Source: JACCWM01 sp040393065 (GTDB lineage: Bacteria; Myxococcota_A; Bradymonadia; Bradymonadales; Bradymonadaceae). Taken from it: a DNA stretch of 64,000 nucleotides. Below, in pieces: positions 26,192 through 34,800 of this stretch. Under the pieces are notes generated by a model. That model worked only from the letters and a program-made list of their open reading frames with translations. It was not told the origin of the DNA and searched no databases. Where the stretch lies: assembly GCA_040393065.1 (NCBI GenBank), contig JBEBUW010000001.1:1-64000 (forward strand). The letters are read 5' to 3'. Position numbers and translations under genes: made by a program. The stretch's first letter is position 1. Every line of letters starts with the position of its first letter.

Positions 26192-27595
26192 TTAGCGATC
26201 GGCGTATGCTTTGTGGATGCGTTCGGCGCGTTGCAGGCCGGCATCAATCAATGCAGGAACGGCGATGCCGTCGCGATAATTTCCGGCAAAGAACAGACCG
26301 GGGTTGGTTTGTTCGAGCTGGTCGATTTTGTCGAGGAAGGTTGCGTAGCCGACGTTGAACTGAGGAATGGCCTGGCTGTAACGCGTGATGTTTACGAACG
26401 TGGGCTGGCCGCGGGTTTTGAGCAGGCGGTGCAGATCGACGCGGGCAAGTTCCAGCAGGGCTGCGTCGTCGAGATCGACGAGTTGTGGGCTGCGGGCGCC
26501 GCCGATGAAGGTGGTCAGGTGAACGTGGCCTTCGGGCGCGCGGTTTTTGAACATGGAGGAATTGAACATCGTGCCCAGGATGTGGAAGTTTTCGACGCGC
26601 GGCACGAGCATGCCAAAGCCGTCGAGCGGATGTTCGACATCTTCGCGGCGGAATCCAAGGGAAACGATGGCGATGGGGGAGTAGCGGATACGGCTCAAGA
26701 AATCGAGCTCAACAGCCTGTGGCTCGGGCTTTTCGGAGGCGGTCGTCACGTTGAGTTTTGCGAGTCTGTGGGCAGGCAGAGCAAAGACGACGGCGTCGTG
26801 GGTGTGTACGGATTTTCGAGATTTTCGTTGGTAGGCAACCTGCCAGGTTCCGTCGCTGGCCTGTTCGACGTCGGTGACTTCGGCGCTGAGGATGATGTCG
26901 TCCGCGAGTTTTTTCTCGAGTGCGTCGATGAGTGTTTTCATGCCGCCGTTGAACGACAAAAGCGTATGGGGCGTGCGTTCGGGATCTCTGGGGCCGAAGC
27001 CTTTTTTGGCCATGCCGCGAAAAAGCGAGCCGTGGTCGTTTTGGAGGTCGTGGAGTGCGGGGAATGCGTGGCGCGTACTGATGTAGCGCGGATCGCCGGC
27101 GTAGGTTCCGGCCACGAAGGGATCGACGGCGTAGTGGAGGATTTCCGGGCCCAGGCGACGGGTGATGAAACTTGCGAGGCTTTCGTCTTCGGCGTCGCCA
27201 TAGCGATTGTTCGGCTTGCCGATGAAGGGTTCGGCGAACAATCGCAGTTTGGCGGCTGGAGAAAGGAGCGGGGTGGTAGCGAACGCGCGCGCCGAGGTGG
27301 GCAGAGCCAGAGGCTGGCCGTCACGTACGACGAAGCGTTTTTTCGCTACGGAGCTTGCCTCCTGGCGCTCTTTGGAGATGTCCAGACGATCCAGAAAGCG
27401 CTGGATGGAGCGGGTGCGTTCGAGCAAGGTATTGGGCCCCTGCTCAACGAGGTAATCCCCATGTTGTTCGGAATGAATGGGGCCGCCCACTCGCCGGGCA
27501 GCCTCATAGATGCAGACTGAAAAGCCGCGCTCGACCAGTTCGAGCGCGCAGGTCAGGCCGGCAATTCCGGCACCAATGATTGCAACTGAAGTCAT
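26192..27595 (-). CDS. hemG: Oxygen-dependent-type protoporphyrinogen oxidase (HemG/HemY family)
   Basis: 467 aa FAD flavoprotein. N-terminal dinucleotide fold VAIIGAGIAGLTCALELVERG, GGPIHSEQ, and a C-terminal FAD-contact segment GLFFAGNYRDGIAVPALIDAGLQRAERI. It is the HemY-type (not flavodoxin-type or HemJ) enzyme and oxidises protoporphyrinogen IX or coproporphyrinogen III. Which substrate is used cannot be told from sequence alone; no hemQ gene is present. 3 bp after hemE, so tightly coupled. Confidence 0.93.
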   Translation of the reverse strand: MTSVAIIGAGIAGLTCALELVERGFSVCIYEAARRVGGPIHSEQHGDYLVEQGPNTLLERTRSIQRFLDRLDISKERQEASSVAKKRFVVRDGQPLALPTSARAFATTPLLSPAAKLRLFAEPFIGKPNNRYGDAEDESLASFITRRLGPEILHYAVDPFVAGTYAGDPRYISTRHAFPALHDLQNDHGSLFRGMAKKGFGPRDPERTPHTLLSFNGGMKTLIDALEKKLADDIILSAEVTDVEQASDGTWQVAYQRKSRKSVHTHDAVVFALPAHRLAKLNVTTASEKPEPQAVELDFLSRIRYSPIAIVSLGFRREDVEHPLDGFGMLVPRVENFHILGTMFNSSMFKNRAPEGHVHLTTFIGGARSPQLVDLDDAALLELARVDLHRLLKTRGQPTFVNITRYSQAIPQFNVGYATFLDKIDQLEQTNPGLFFAGNYRDGIAVPALIDAGLQRAERIHKAYADR

Positions 27596-27598
27596 GGG

Positions 27599-28630
27599 TT
27601 ATCGGGGGCGATAATTGGTTATGGTTTCGACGAGTTGGAGCATGTTTTCGATCTTCGCGGACGGGGAAATGCCGTGACCGAGATTGAAGATGTGGCCTTT
27701 CTGGCCGGCCATGTCATCGAGGATTTTTTTGACTTCGCGCTCGACGATTTCTGGCGTGGTGTTGAGGATGACCGGGTCGAGGTTGCCCTGGACGCCGACG
27801 TTTGCGGGGAGCTGTTTGCGAATGTCAGAGAGGCGCACGGTCCAGTCCACGCCCAGGATGTTGGCGCCTGTGGTGACGAGCTGGTCGGTGTGGTTGTGCA
27901 TGCCTTTGGAGAAGACGATGACGGGAACTTCGCCGTTGATGCTTTCAACGATGCGGCGCATCCATTTGACGGAGGCGTCCTCGAAGGCGTCGTAAGCAAG
28001 GACGCCGCCCCAGCTATCGAAGATCTGGACGGCGTCGACGCCGGCTTCGATTTGCATGCGGAAGTAGCGGATGACGGCAGCGGTGATTTTTTCCATCAGC
28101 GCGTCGAACAGCGGACGGTCGGTGTAGAAGAGTTCTTTGCAGCGGTGATAGTCGCGTGAGCTGCCGCCTTCGACCATGTAGGTGGCCAGGGTCCAGGGGG
28201 AGCCTGCAAAACCGATGAGCGCGCGCTGGCCGTCGAGTTCTTTTTTGATCAGGCGGATGGCGTCGGGCACGTATTGCAGACGGTCTTCGATGCCATCGGC
28301 GCTGAGTTTGTCGATGTCGGCTTCGCCTTCGAGGGCGAAATCCATTTTGATGCCGCCTTTTTCGTGGAAGTTGTAGGGTTGGCCGAGAGCTTCCGGGATG
28401 ACGAGGATGTCGCTGAAGAGAATGGCGGCGTCGACGGCGTAGCGGCGCAGGGGCTGCATGGTGACTTCGAGCGCGAGTTCGGGGGTTTGAACGATCTCGT
28501 GAAAGGAGTGTTTTGCTTTGAGTTCGCGATACTCGGGCAGGTGGCGCCCGGCCTGGCGCATGACCCAGACGGGGGGACGGTCAACTTCTTCGGAGCGGCA
28601 AGCGCGCAGGAAACGTTCGCGTTGATTCAT
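27599..28630 (-). CDS. hemE: Uroporphyrinogen decarboxylase
   Basis: 343 aa from the ATG at 28630, which has GGAAGAGG 5 bases upstream; the frame extends to 28645. Removes four carboxyls from uroporphyrinogen III to give coproporphyrinogen III. Signature PPVWVMRQAGRHLPEYR near the N-terminus (His replaces the usual Tyr in RQAGRYLPEYR), plus the conserved GFAGSPWTLATYMVEGG and FDSWGGVLAYDAF blocks. Confidence 0.96.
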   Translation of the reverse strand: MNQRERFLRACRSEEVDRPPVWVMRQAGRHLPEYRELKAKHSFHEIVQTPELALEVTMQPLRRYAVDAAILFSDILVIPEALGQPYNFHEKGGIKMDFALEGEADIDKLSADGIEDRLQYVPDAIRLIKKELDGQRALIGFAGSPWTLATYMVEGGSSRDYHRCKELFYTDRPLFDALMEKITAAVIRYFRMQIEAGVDAVQIFDSWGGVLAYDAFEDASVKWMRRIVESINGEVPVIVFSKGMHNHTDQLVTTGANILGVDWTVRLSDIRKQLPANVGVQGNLDPVILNTTPEIVEREVKKILDDMAGQKGHIFNLGHGISPSAKIENMLQLVETITNYRPR

Positions 28631-28668
28631 GAAAACCTCTTCCAAGTAAAAGGGTGGGTAAGGAACGT

Positions 28669-29427
28669 TTATGAGTATTCTACAATGGCATCGATAATGA
28701 GATTCCGATCGGGGGCTGGCACGGTGATGTGCGCGGTATAGCCGGCGATTTTGATGGCTTTTTCCGTGGATGGCCCGATGGCTGCAAGACGCCAGTTTGT
28801 TGGCAAAGAATCGGCGTTTTCAATGGTGTTGAGGTGTTCAAAAAAGGTTTGAACGCCGCGTGGACTGGTGAAAACGATCCAGTCGAAACTGGAATTTGTA
28901 AGGGTTTGAGCAAGTCGATCTGCCCCGGTTGCGCTCGTCTCATAGACTGAAACATCCTCAAAGGCAATCCCCCGGCGGGCACAAATCTCGCTGAAATCGC
29001 GGTGTACGCCTTGCAGAGAAAGGGCCAGGAGGGTGGGCGGCGGCGGGCTGGATTGGAAGGCTTCTTCGAAGGCGATTTTGAGGCCTTCGTAGTTTTCTTC
29101 GGCCGGAACTTGCACGGAAACCTGGAGTTCGCGCTCAAGGAGCCGGGCTGTTTTCTGGCCGACGGCCCAGAAGGTTTTGTCGGTGAGGTCGATGTCGTCG
29201 AAAATGCCCTGGTCGAGCATGTAGCCGACAGCGATCTGGCTGTAGAAGACGATGGCTGCGGGCTTTTGAAGCAGGCTTCGGACGTGCGCACGGTCAAACT
29301 CGATGGGGCGTGATTCGAGCATAGGGAGATGCGTCAGCGCGATGTTCTGGTGTGAAGGCTGGTGTTTCAAAACATCGGGCGCCGTGATGCCGGTGTAGAG
29401 AATGGAAATGGTTCTGGTGTGGGTCAT
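28669..29427 (-). CDS. hemD: Uroporphyrinogen-III synthase
   Basis: 252 aa. Cyclises hydroxymethylbilane to uroporphyrinogen III. The family is weakly conserved; seen here are the two-lobe pattern, AIVFYSQIAVGYML, FWAVGQKTARLLE, DWIVFTSPRGVQTFFEHL and LAAIGPSTEKAIKIAGY. Its start overlaps the hemC stop by ATGA (29424-29427), and its position between hemC and hemE confirms the call. Confidence 0.9.
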   Translation of the reverse strand: MTHTRTISILYTGITAPDVLKHQPSHQNIALTHLPMLESRPIEFDRAHVRSLLQKPAAIVFYSQIAVGYMLDQGIFDDIDLTDKTFWAVGQKTARLLERELQVSVQVPAEENYEGLKIAFEEAFQSSPPPPTLLALSLQGVHRDFSEICARRGIAFEDVSVYETSATGADRLAQTLTNSSFDWIVFTSPRGVQTFFEHLNTIENADSLPTNWRLAAIGPSTEKAIKIAGYTAHITVPAPDRNLIIDAIVEYS

Positions 29428-30341
29428 GAGCGAAGGATGCGGCGTGCACCGCTGTCGAGAAATTCATCGGCCATGTCATGGGCGAGTTGGACGGGATCGG
29501 TGCCGCGCGCGCTTTCGGTGAGGACTTCGCCGCCGTCGCTGGAGCCAATCCAGGAGTAGAAGATCCACTCGTTGTTGGCTGTGGGGACGCAGTAGGCGCC
29601 GAGTGCGACGGAGCAGCCGCCTTCGAGTTTGCGCAAAAAGACGCGTTCGGCTTCGACGGCCTGGCAGGTGATGGGATCGAAAATCGGGGCCAGGATTTTT
29701 TCGATTTCGGGGCGTCCGATGCGGATTTCGATGCCGATGGCGCCCTGGGAGACGGCGGGGATGAAGATGGTCGGGTCGAGTTCGAAGTGGGCGATGTTGG
29801 TGCGTTCCAGGCGGTCGAGTGCGGCGCTGGCCATGACGATGCCGTCCCAGCCGTTTTCTTCGAGTTTGCGCAGGCGGGTGTCGATGTTGCCGCGCAGGTT
29901 TTCGAAGCGCAGGAAGGGTTTTTTGCTCAAAAGCTGGGCTTTGCGGCGCTGGCTGCCGGTGGCGATGACGGCGTTGTCGGGGAGCTCATCAAAGGATTTC
30001 CAGCGTGTGGAGATGATCGAATCGCTGGCGCTTGCGCGGGCCGGGGAGCCGGCGAATTTGAGGCCTTCGGGCAGGGTGCTGGGCAGGTCTTTTAAGGAAT
30101 GAACGGCCAGATCGATGGTGTCGTTGAGGAGTTGTTCTTCGAGTTCCTGGGTAAAAAGTCCTTTGGCGCCGATTTTGGGCAGGGGGACATCGGTGATTTT
30201 GTCGCCGATGGTTTCCATGGTGACGATTTCGATTTCGATGCCGGGATGGGCGGCGCGCAAAAGGTCGGCAACGTGGTTGGTTTGCCAGAGCGCGAGGTGT
30301 GATTTGCGGGAGCCAATCTTAAGTTTCATCGGTTTGTTCAT
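29424..30341 (-). CDS. hemC: Hydroxymethylbilane synthase (porphobilinogen deaminase)
   Basis: 305 aa. Polymerises four porphobilinogens. Seen: IGSRKSHLALWQT (9-21), DLAVHSLKDLP (77-87), ATGSQRRKAQL (127-137), LRGNIDTRLRKL (149-160), and Cys243 in LEGGCSVALGAY, which holds the dipyrromethane cofactor. The first ATG (30341) overlaps hemA by 23 bp; Met5 at 30329 is an alternative with 11 bp overlap. Confidence 0.96.
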   Translation of the reverse strand: MNKPMKLKIGSRKSHLALWQTNHVADLLRAAHPGIEIEIVTMETIGDKITDVPLPKIGAKGLFTQELEEQLLNDTIDLAVHSLKDLPSTLPEGLKFAGSPARASASDSIISTRWKSFDELPDNAVIATGSQRRKAQLLSKKPFLRFENLRGNIDTRLRKLEENGWDGIVMASAALDRLERTNIAHFELDPTIFIPAVSQGAIGIEIRIGRPEIEKILAPIFDPITCQAVEAERVFLRKLEGGCSVALGAYCVPTANNEWIFYSWIGSSDGGEVLTESARGTDPVQLAHDMADEFLDSGARRILRS

Positions 30342-31605
30342 CGCGTTGAAGGTTATAGAGCGCCCAGACCAGGTTTAAGTCTTCTTTGCGCAGGGTTTTG
30401 TTTTCGACCGAGGTTTTCAGGTACGAAATGGGATTGTGGAGGAGTTTTTTGATGAGGCCGCGGGAGAAATCCTCGAGCATGGCGCGCTCTTGTTCGGAGA
30501 TGCGGCTGTTGTGGCGGTTGAGTTCCTGTTCGCGGACCTGATCGAAGAATTTGGCGAGCGAGGCGATGGTGGGCGTAATTTCCATGGCCTGTTGCCAGGC
30601 TTGCCATTCGCCGACCATGTGATCGATGAGGGCTTCGGCGGCCGGGATTTCTTCTTTGCGGCTGGCAAGGTTGGAAGCGACGACGTGTTGGAGATCGTCG
30701 ATGTTGTAGAGGAAAACGCCGCTGATTTTGGCGATTTCCGGGTCGACGTTGCGCGGGTTGCTGATGTCGATGATGAAGATGGAGCGGTTTTTGCGGACTT
30801 TCATGACGGATTTCATCTGCGCGTGGGTGAGCAGGAAATCGGTCGCGCCGGTGGCAAACACGGCGATGTCGGCGGTATGGCAGGCGGATTCGAGGTCGGT
30901 GATTGGCAGATAGGTTCCGCCCAGGGTCTGGGCCAGGGCGCGGCCGCGTTCGGGGCCGCGGTTTGCGACGAGGAAGCTGCCGGCGTCGTTGGAGGCAAAG
31001 TGTGCGGCGGCGGTTTCGGCGGTTTCGCCGGCGCCGACGATCAGAATCTGGCGACGCTGGAAGCTTTCGAAGATTTTGTGCGCGAGGTCGACGGCTGCGG
31101 CACCGATGGAGACGGAGCCCACGCAGAGGTTGGTGTGGGTTCGGACCATTTTGCCGGCGCGGATGGCGTACTGGAACAGGCGGTCGAGCACGGGGGATTT
31201 GTGTGGGTTGGCCAGGATTTGTTCGTGGACATCGCGGATCTGTCCGAGGATCTGGTTTTCGCCCAGGGCCACGGATTCAAGGGAGGCTGCGACGCGGAAC
31301 AGGTGTTGGGCGGCCTGGTCGGCGGTGCGTACCAGGGGCGTGGGAACGAGCGAGGGTTTGATGTCGCGGACGGTGCAGATCAGGGGTTTGAGTTCGGCCC
31401 AGAGTGCCGGGCGATGCGGGCCAAAGAGATAAAATTCGGTGCGGTTGCAGGTCGATAAAACGGCAGCATCCAGCCCCCACTGCGAACGGCACGTAGCGAC
31501 AAAGCGGGCGATCTGCGCTTCGGTGAAGGACAGGGCGTCGCGCTGAGCCAGATCGGCGTTGCGATGGCTAAAAGAGAAACAATTTAGTTCGAGATTGGCA
31601 GCCAT
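30319..31605 (-). CDS. hemA: Glutamyl-tRNA reductase
   Basis: 428 aa. Reduces Glu-tRNA to glutamate-1-semialdehyde, the committed C5-pathway step. Catalytic Cys53 in VLSTCNRTEFYL, conserved CVGSVSIGAAAVDLA, and the NADPH fold ILIVGAGETAETAAAHF. The C-terminal dimerisation helices are present. Second gene of the operon, 20 bp after hemX. Confidence 0.97.
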   Translation of the reverse strand: MAANLELNCFSFSHRNADLAQRDALSFTEAQIARFVATCRSQWGLDAAVLSTCNRTEFYLFGPHRPALWAELKPLICTVRDIKPSLVPTPLVRTADQAAQHLFRVAASLESVALGENQILGQIRDVHEQILANPHKSPVLDRLFQYAIRAGKMVRTHTNLCVGSVSIGAAAVDLAHKIFESFQRRQILIVGAGETAETAAAHFASNDAGSFLVANRGPERGRALAQTLGGTYLPITDLESACHTADIAVFATGATDFLLTHAQMKSVMKVRKNRSIFIIDISNPRNVDPEIAKISGVFLYNIDDLQHVVASNLASRKEEIPAAEALIDHMVGEWQAWQQAMEITPTIASLAKFFDQVREQELNRHNSRISEQERAMLEDFSRGLIKKLLHNPISYLKTSVENKTLRKEDLNLVWALYNLQRDEQTDET

Positions 31606-31626
31606 GTAGGACGGTGGTTTCGAGTG

Positions 31627-32454
31627 TTATTGAAACGAGTGAAACGTACTGGAAAAGGTGTTGGCCACAACGATTGCGGCGATAAAAAACAGATATCCAA
31701 ACAGGGAGAGGTAGGCCATGCGAAGGCCGCAGATGCTGCGCAGCCGGGCTGTTGCGAAGGCCGTAGCGTAGGCCAACCAGGCCAGGTCTGTGATCAGGAC
31801 CTTGGGGTCCGAAAGATTGAACGTATTGAGTTGGCTTAGCGAGACAAAGTGGCCCAGCAAAATGCCAAGGCCCAGTAAAATGATGCCGGAAAAAGTGGCC
31901 AGACGGCTCATGTTTTCAAGCGATGACAGGGGAGGCATGCGCTTGAAAATCACGCCGAGATTCCGTGATTTGAGCTGTCTGGAAAGTAAGATGTACATCA
32001 GCGCGTAGAGGGCGCTGACGGCCAGTGCAGCGAATCCGAAAACGGTGAAGATGACATGGATGCCGTAGACGGGGTTTTCGTGCAGGAGTTGGTGCGCGAT
32101 CGTGTCGTCGATGATGAGCGTGGAGTAGGTCTGGGCGACGGCCGCGATGGCGATGAAGAACACGCCGGTGTCGGATTCTTTCTGGCGCGTTTCGGTGAAT
32201 ACATAGACCAGCCCGACGCAGAGCGCGAGCAGGGAAAGAAATTCAGCGCGTGAGGAAACGGGGAAATGGTGAAAGGCAATGCCGCGCAGTACCAGGTAGG
32301 TAAAGTGCGTGGCGAGTGTTCCGTACAGGAGTTTGGTGCCGGCGAAGCGTGAGGAAGTGTCTTTGGTCCGGAAAAAATTGCGCAAATAGAGGCCGAACAC
32401 TGCGGCGTAGAGCAGTGGCAGGGCTATTTCCAGAATGTGAACTACCTGAAGCAT
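31627..32454 (-). CDS. CcsA/HemX-type membrane protein
   Basis: 275 aa with about eight membrane helices, GAGG 8 bases before the ATG. It belongs to the CcsA/CcmC/HemX group: EFLSLLALCVGLVYVF, HVIFTVFGFAALAVSALYALMYILL, SGIILLGLGILLGHFVS. It lacks a clear WWD heme-handling motif and stands directly before hemA. It is therefore more likely HemX, which in Bacillus tunes the amount of glutamyl-tRNA reductase, than a cytochrome c assembly factor; this is inference. First gene of the operon. No confident promoter in 32455-32640. Confidence 0.82.
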   Translation of the reverse strand: MLQVVHILEIALPLLYAAVFGLYLRNFFRTKDTSSRFAGTKLLYGTLATHFTYLVLRGIAFHHFPVSSRAEFLSLLALCVGLVYVFTETRQKESDTGVFFIAIAAVAQTYSTLIIDDTIAHQLLHENPVYGIHVIFTVFGFAALAVSALYALMYILLSRQLKSRNLGVIFKRMPPLSSLENMSRLATFSGIILLGLGILLGHFVSLSQLNTFNLSDPKVLITDLAWLAYATAFATARLRSICGLRMAYLSLFGYLFFIAAIVVANTFSSTFHSFQ

Positions 32455-32646
32455 TCGCGAATCCTCGTCCGTTACACCGGGGGTGACATCGTATATTTCG
32501 GGGGGATTGTCCAGTCTGCAGCGGTTCTAAATCGCGGTTGTTCTCAGCAGGTGTCTCCTTTGCGATTCTTGACTTATGACCCGGTGAGCGCCGGACAAGA
32601 TAACGCACAGGCTACTCAGAATGATTCCAGGTAAGAAGAGTTGTTG

Positions 32647-32902
32647 ACCGATTCGGGCGTCGTTTTATGGGGTCTGAGCCGGTGGTTGACCGGCTCAAAT
32701 GGCGAAAAACTACAAGCCTGTGCGGTAGTTTACCGACTCGGGCGTCGTTTTATGGGGTCTGAGCCGGTGGCTGACCGACTCGGATGGCGAAAAACTACAA
32801 ACCTGTGCGGTAGTCGACCGATTCGGATGGCGAAAAACTACAAACCTGTGCGGTAGTCGACCGATTCGGATGGCGAAAAACTACAAACCTGTGCGGTAGT
32901 TT
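32647..32902. repeat. Two-type 42/43-bp tandem array upstream of the heme operon
   Basis: Six units each begin with an ACCG-like block: A (32647, 42 bp), B (32689, 43 bp), A (32732, 42 bp), B (32774), B (32817), B (32860), the last three 43 bp apart. Type A carries GGCGTCGTTTTATGGGGTC; type B carries GGCGAAAAACTACAA and CTGTGCGGTAGT. GAGCCGGT/ACCGGCTC (32676-32696) is an 8-bp hairpin across the first A-B junction. The rest of 32455-32941 has no gene. Confidence 0.9.
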
Positions 32903-32941
32903 GTCTGTAACAGGATCACTCGAGTAATGGTGTTGTGTGGC

Positions 32942-33772
32942 TCAGGAAAGGCGTTGATGGCTCAGGCAGGGCATTTTGTCGCGGATCTGGTCGAGGTAGT
33001 CGAAATCCAGGTCGGCGATGATGAAGGTTTCGCGGTCGCTGGCGCACGCGATCTGGCGGCCCCAGGGATCGTAAATGACGGAGTGACCGTAGCAGTGGCG
33101 GTTTCCGTAGTGGTGTCCCCACTGGTTGGGGGCGAGTACGTAGCACTGGTTTTCGATGGCGCGGGCTTGCAGGAGTGGGTGCCAGTGGTCGCGGCCGGTG
33201 GCCAGGGTGAAGGCGGCGGGAACGGTGAGAACGTGGGCGTTCTGGTTGACCAGGGCGCGGTAGAGTTCGGGAAAGCGCAGGTCGTAGCAGACCGTCAGGC
33301 CGACGTTTCGTGTCTGGATTTCGTTGCTGTTGCGGGGCGTAAAGGTAAAGGGAGCGACGACGACGTCTTTGCCGGGTTGGACGCTGTCGGATTCGCGGAA
33401 GATCTGGTTGCCTTCGGTTTCGACGTCAAAGAGGTGAATTTTGCGGTAGACGGCGGTGATGTTGCCCTGCGGATCGATGAGAAGCGATGTGTTGAAGGTG
33501 CGTTCGTCGTTTTCGATTTTTTCGGGGAAGCTGCCGAGCGTGAGCCAGCATTGTCCGTCGCGAGCGATTGCGCGGTAAAAATCGACCATGGGGCCGTTGA
33601 TGGGTTCGGCAATGGCGAGTTTTTCGTGGTCTGGTCCCATGAAGGGGGTGTTTTCGGGGAAGAGCAGCCAGCGGGCGCCGGCGTCGAGGGCAGCGTGGGC
33701 GAGTTGTTGGGATTTGGCCAGGTTTTGTTGGATGTCGCGGGTGGAAGTGAGCTGTATAAGGGCGGTGCGCAT
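32942..33772 (-). CDS. Nitrilase-superfamily amidase (Nit1/Nit2-like)
   Basis: 276 aa with the Glu-Lys-Cys catalytic set: Glu40 (LLFPEN), Lys111 (YRKIHLFD), Cys162 (TVCYDLRFPEL). Length and the LTVCYDLRFPELYR / VPAAFTLATGRDHWHPLLQARAIENQCYV blocks fit the Nit branch, whose best-known members repair deaminated glutathione; other omega-amidase substrates are possible. Cytosolic, monocistronic in appearance. Confidence 0.88.
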   Translation of the reverse strand: MRTALIQLTSTRDIQQNLAKSQQLAHAALDAGARWLLFPENTPFMGPDHEKLAIAEPINGPMVDFYRAIARDGQCWLTLGSFPEKIENDERTFNTSLLIDPQGNITAVYRKIHLFDVETEGNQIFRESDSVQPGKDVVVAPFTFTPRNSNEIQTRNVGLTVCYDLRFPELYRALVNQNAHVLTVPAAFTLATGRDHWHPLLQARAIENQCYVLAPNQWGHHYGNRHCYGHSVIYDPWGRQIACASDRETFIIADLDFDYLDQIRDKMPCLSHQRLS

Positions 33773-34239
33773 GGGAATTCCGGGGTAAAAAGGGTTGAGC
33801 GTGTATCTTGTTGGGCTGCCTGGGAATGAGCCGGGATACAGGGGCGTTATGTTCGGTGATTGTACTGGTAAAAATGGAAAGGAATTTGTATTCGGTACAA
33901 TGCCTCGTCATTCGCAGTGGTCAAAGAACTGGTGGCTTTGCTTGACGGCAGGCTGATATTTTTATACAGCATGGTCCGCTACGCAAACACCAGAGAAATT
34001 GAATTTGGTGACGATCCTTGTAAGAAGTGTTGTATGTGTATTTTTGTTTTGATTCGGGATGTTCAGAAGATGGAGAACGGCGGTTCCTGAGTCAAGACGG
34101 GCGACGTTGTGAGGCTTGCAGCGTCACTCTACATTTCGCGTAATGCCAGCGAAAGTGGGCCCAAAAGCCCGCTTTTTTTGTGTTTAACGCGTGATAAAAA
34201 ACGACCGATGAAACAAAATTTTTACGCAGGTTGGATGAA
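33773..34239. other. Long leader/intergenic region before rimP
   Basis: 467 bp with no recognised gene or tRNA. It holds a possible promoter (TTGACG 33942-33947, 15-bp spacer, TATACA 33963-33968) and a terminator-like hairpin at 34152-34179, both on the plus strand. A mini-ORF MKQNFYAGWMK (34208-34243) ends by overlapping the chosen rimP GTG start. Confidence 0.5.
34152..34179 (+). terminator. Orphan terminator/attenuator in the rimP leader
   Basis: GTGGGC (34155-34160), CCAAAA loop, GCCCGC (34167-34172), then seven T (34173-34179); the AAA before the stem extends pairing. No plus-strand gene precedes it, so it either ends a small RNA or attenuates the nusA operon. Confidence 0.75.
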
Positions 34240-34800
34240 GTGAAACGAAAGCGAAAAGCAAATGCGGCACCGGAAGAAGCGGCGCCGAGCAGACCGAAGT
34301 TTCTGGCAACGCCGGAGCTGCTGGCCGATATGGAAGCGTGGTGTGAAGAAGCAGCGCAGGCCAGTGGTCTGATGTTGTATGACGTGGAAGTGCTGACGAG
34401 CGGACGCTGGATTGTACGGATTTTTGTCGATCGGGCCGGTGCAGCGCCGGGTGAAGGCGTGACGATCGATGAGTGTGCGGATGTGAGTCGCTACGCTGAA
34501 GCGATCATGGATGCCGATGATCGGATGCCGGAAAACTATGTGCTGGAGGTTTCGAGTCCGGGCATTGAGCGTGCGCTGAAAAAGCCGCGTCATGTGGAGC
34601 TTTCGGTTGGCGGTCTGGTGGAAGTGGTCGTAAAAGAACCGATTGATGGGCAAAATAAAGTTACAGGCAAATTGCTGTCGTTTGCGGACGACATTTTAAC
34701 GATACAGAGCGCGGAGTCTGACTCCGTATGGCCAATCGCCTGGAGTGCAGTCTCCAGAGCACGATTGAAGTTCGATTTTTCAGGAGTGAAGGATCAATGA
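34240..34800 (+). CDS. rimP: Ribosome maturation factor RimP
   Basis: About 186 aa. Acts in 30S assembly. Family pattern: AAQASGLMLYDVEVLTSGRWIVRIFVD, GVTIDECADVSRYAEAIMD, ENYVLEVSSPGIERALKKPRH, then the C-terminal SH3-like barrel. The GTG at 34240 has AGG 9 bases upstream; the TTG at 34231 is too close to it. The stop overlaps the nusA ATG (ATGA, 34797-34800). First gene of the conserved operon. Confidence 0.92.
   Translation: MKRKRKANAAPEEAAPSRPKFLATPELLADMEAWCEEAAQASGLMLYDVEVLTSGRWIVRIFVDRAGAAPGEGVTIDECADVSRYAEAIMDADDRMPENYVLEVSSPGIERALKKPRHVELSVGGLVEVVVKEPIDGQNKVTGKLLSFADDILTIQSAESDSVWPIAWSAVSRARLKFDFSGVKDQ

Noticed and set aside
32647..32902. CRISPR array upstream of the heme operon
   Set aside because: Units are contiguous at 42/43 bp without unique spacers, and there are no cas genes.
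33773..34239. tRNA-fMet gene before rimP, as in E. coli
   Set aside because: No cloverleaf or TTCGA-type T-loop found on either strand of this gap.
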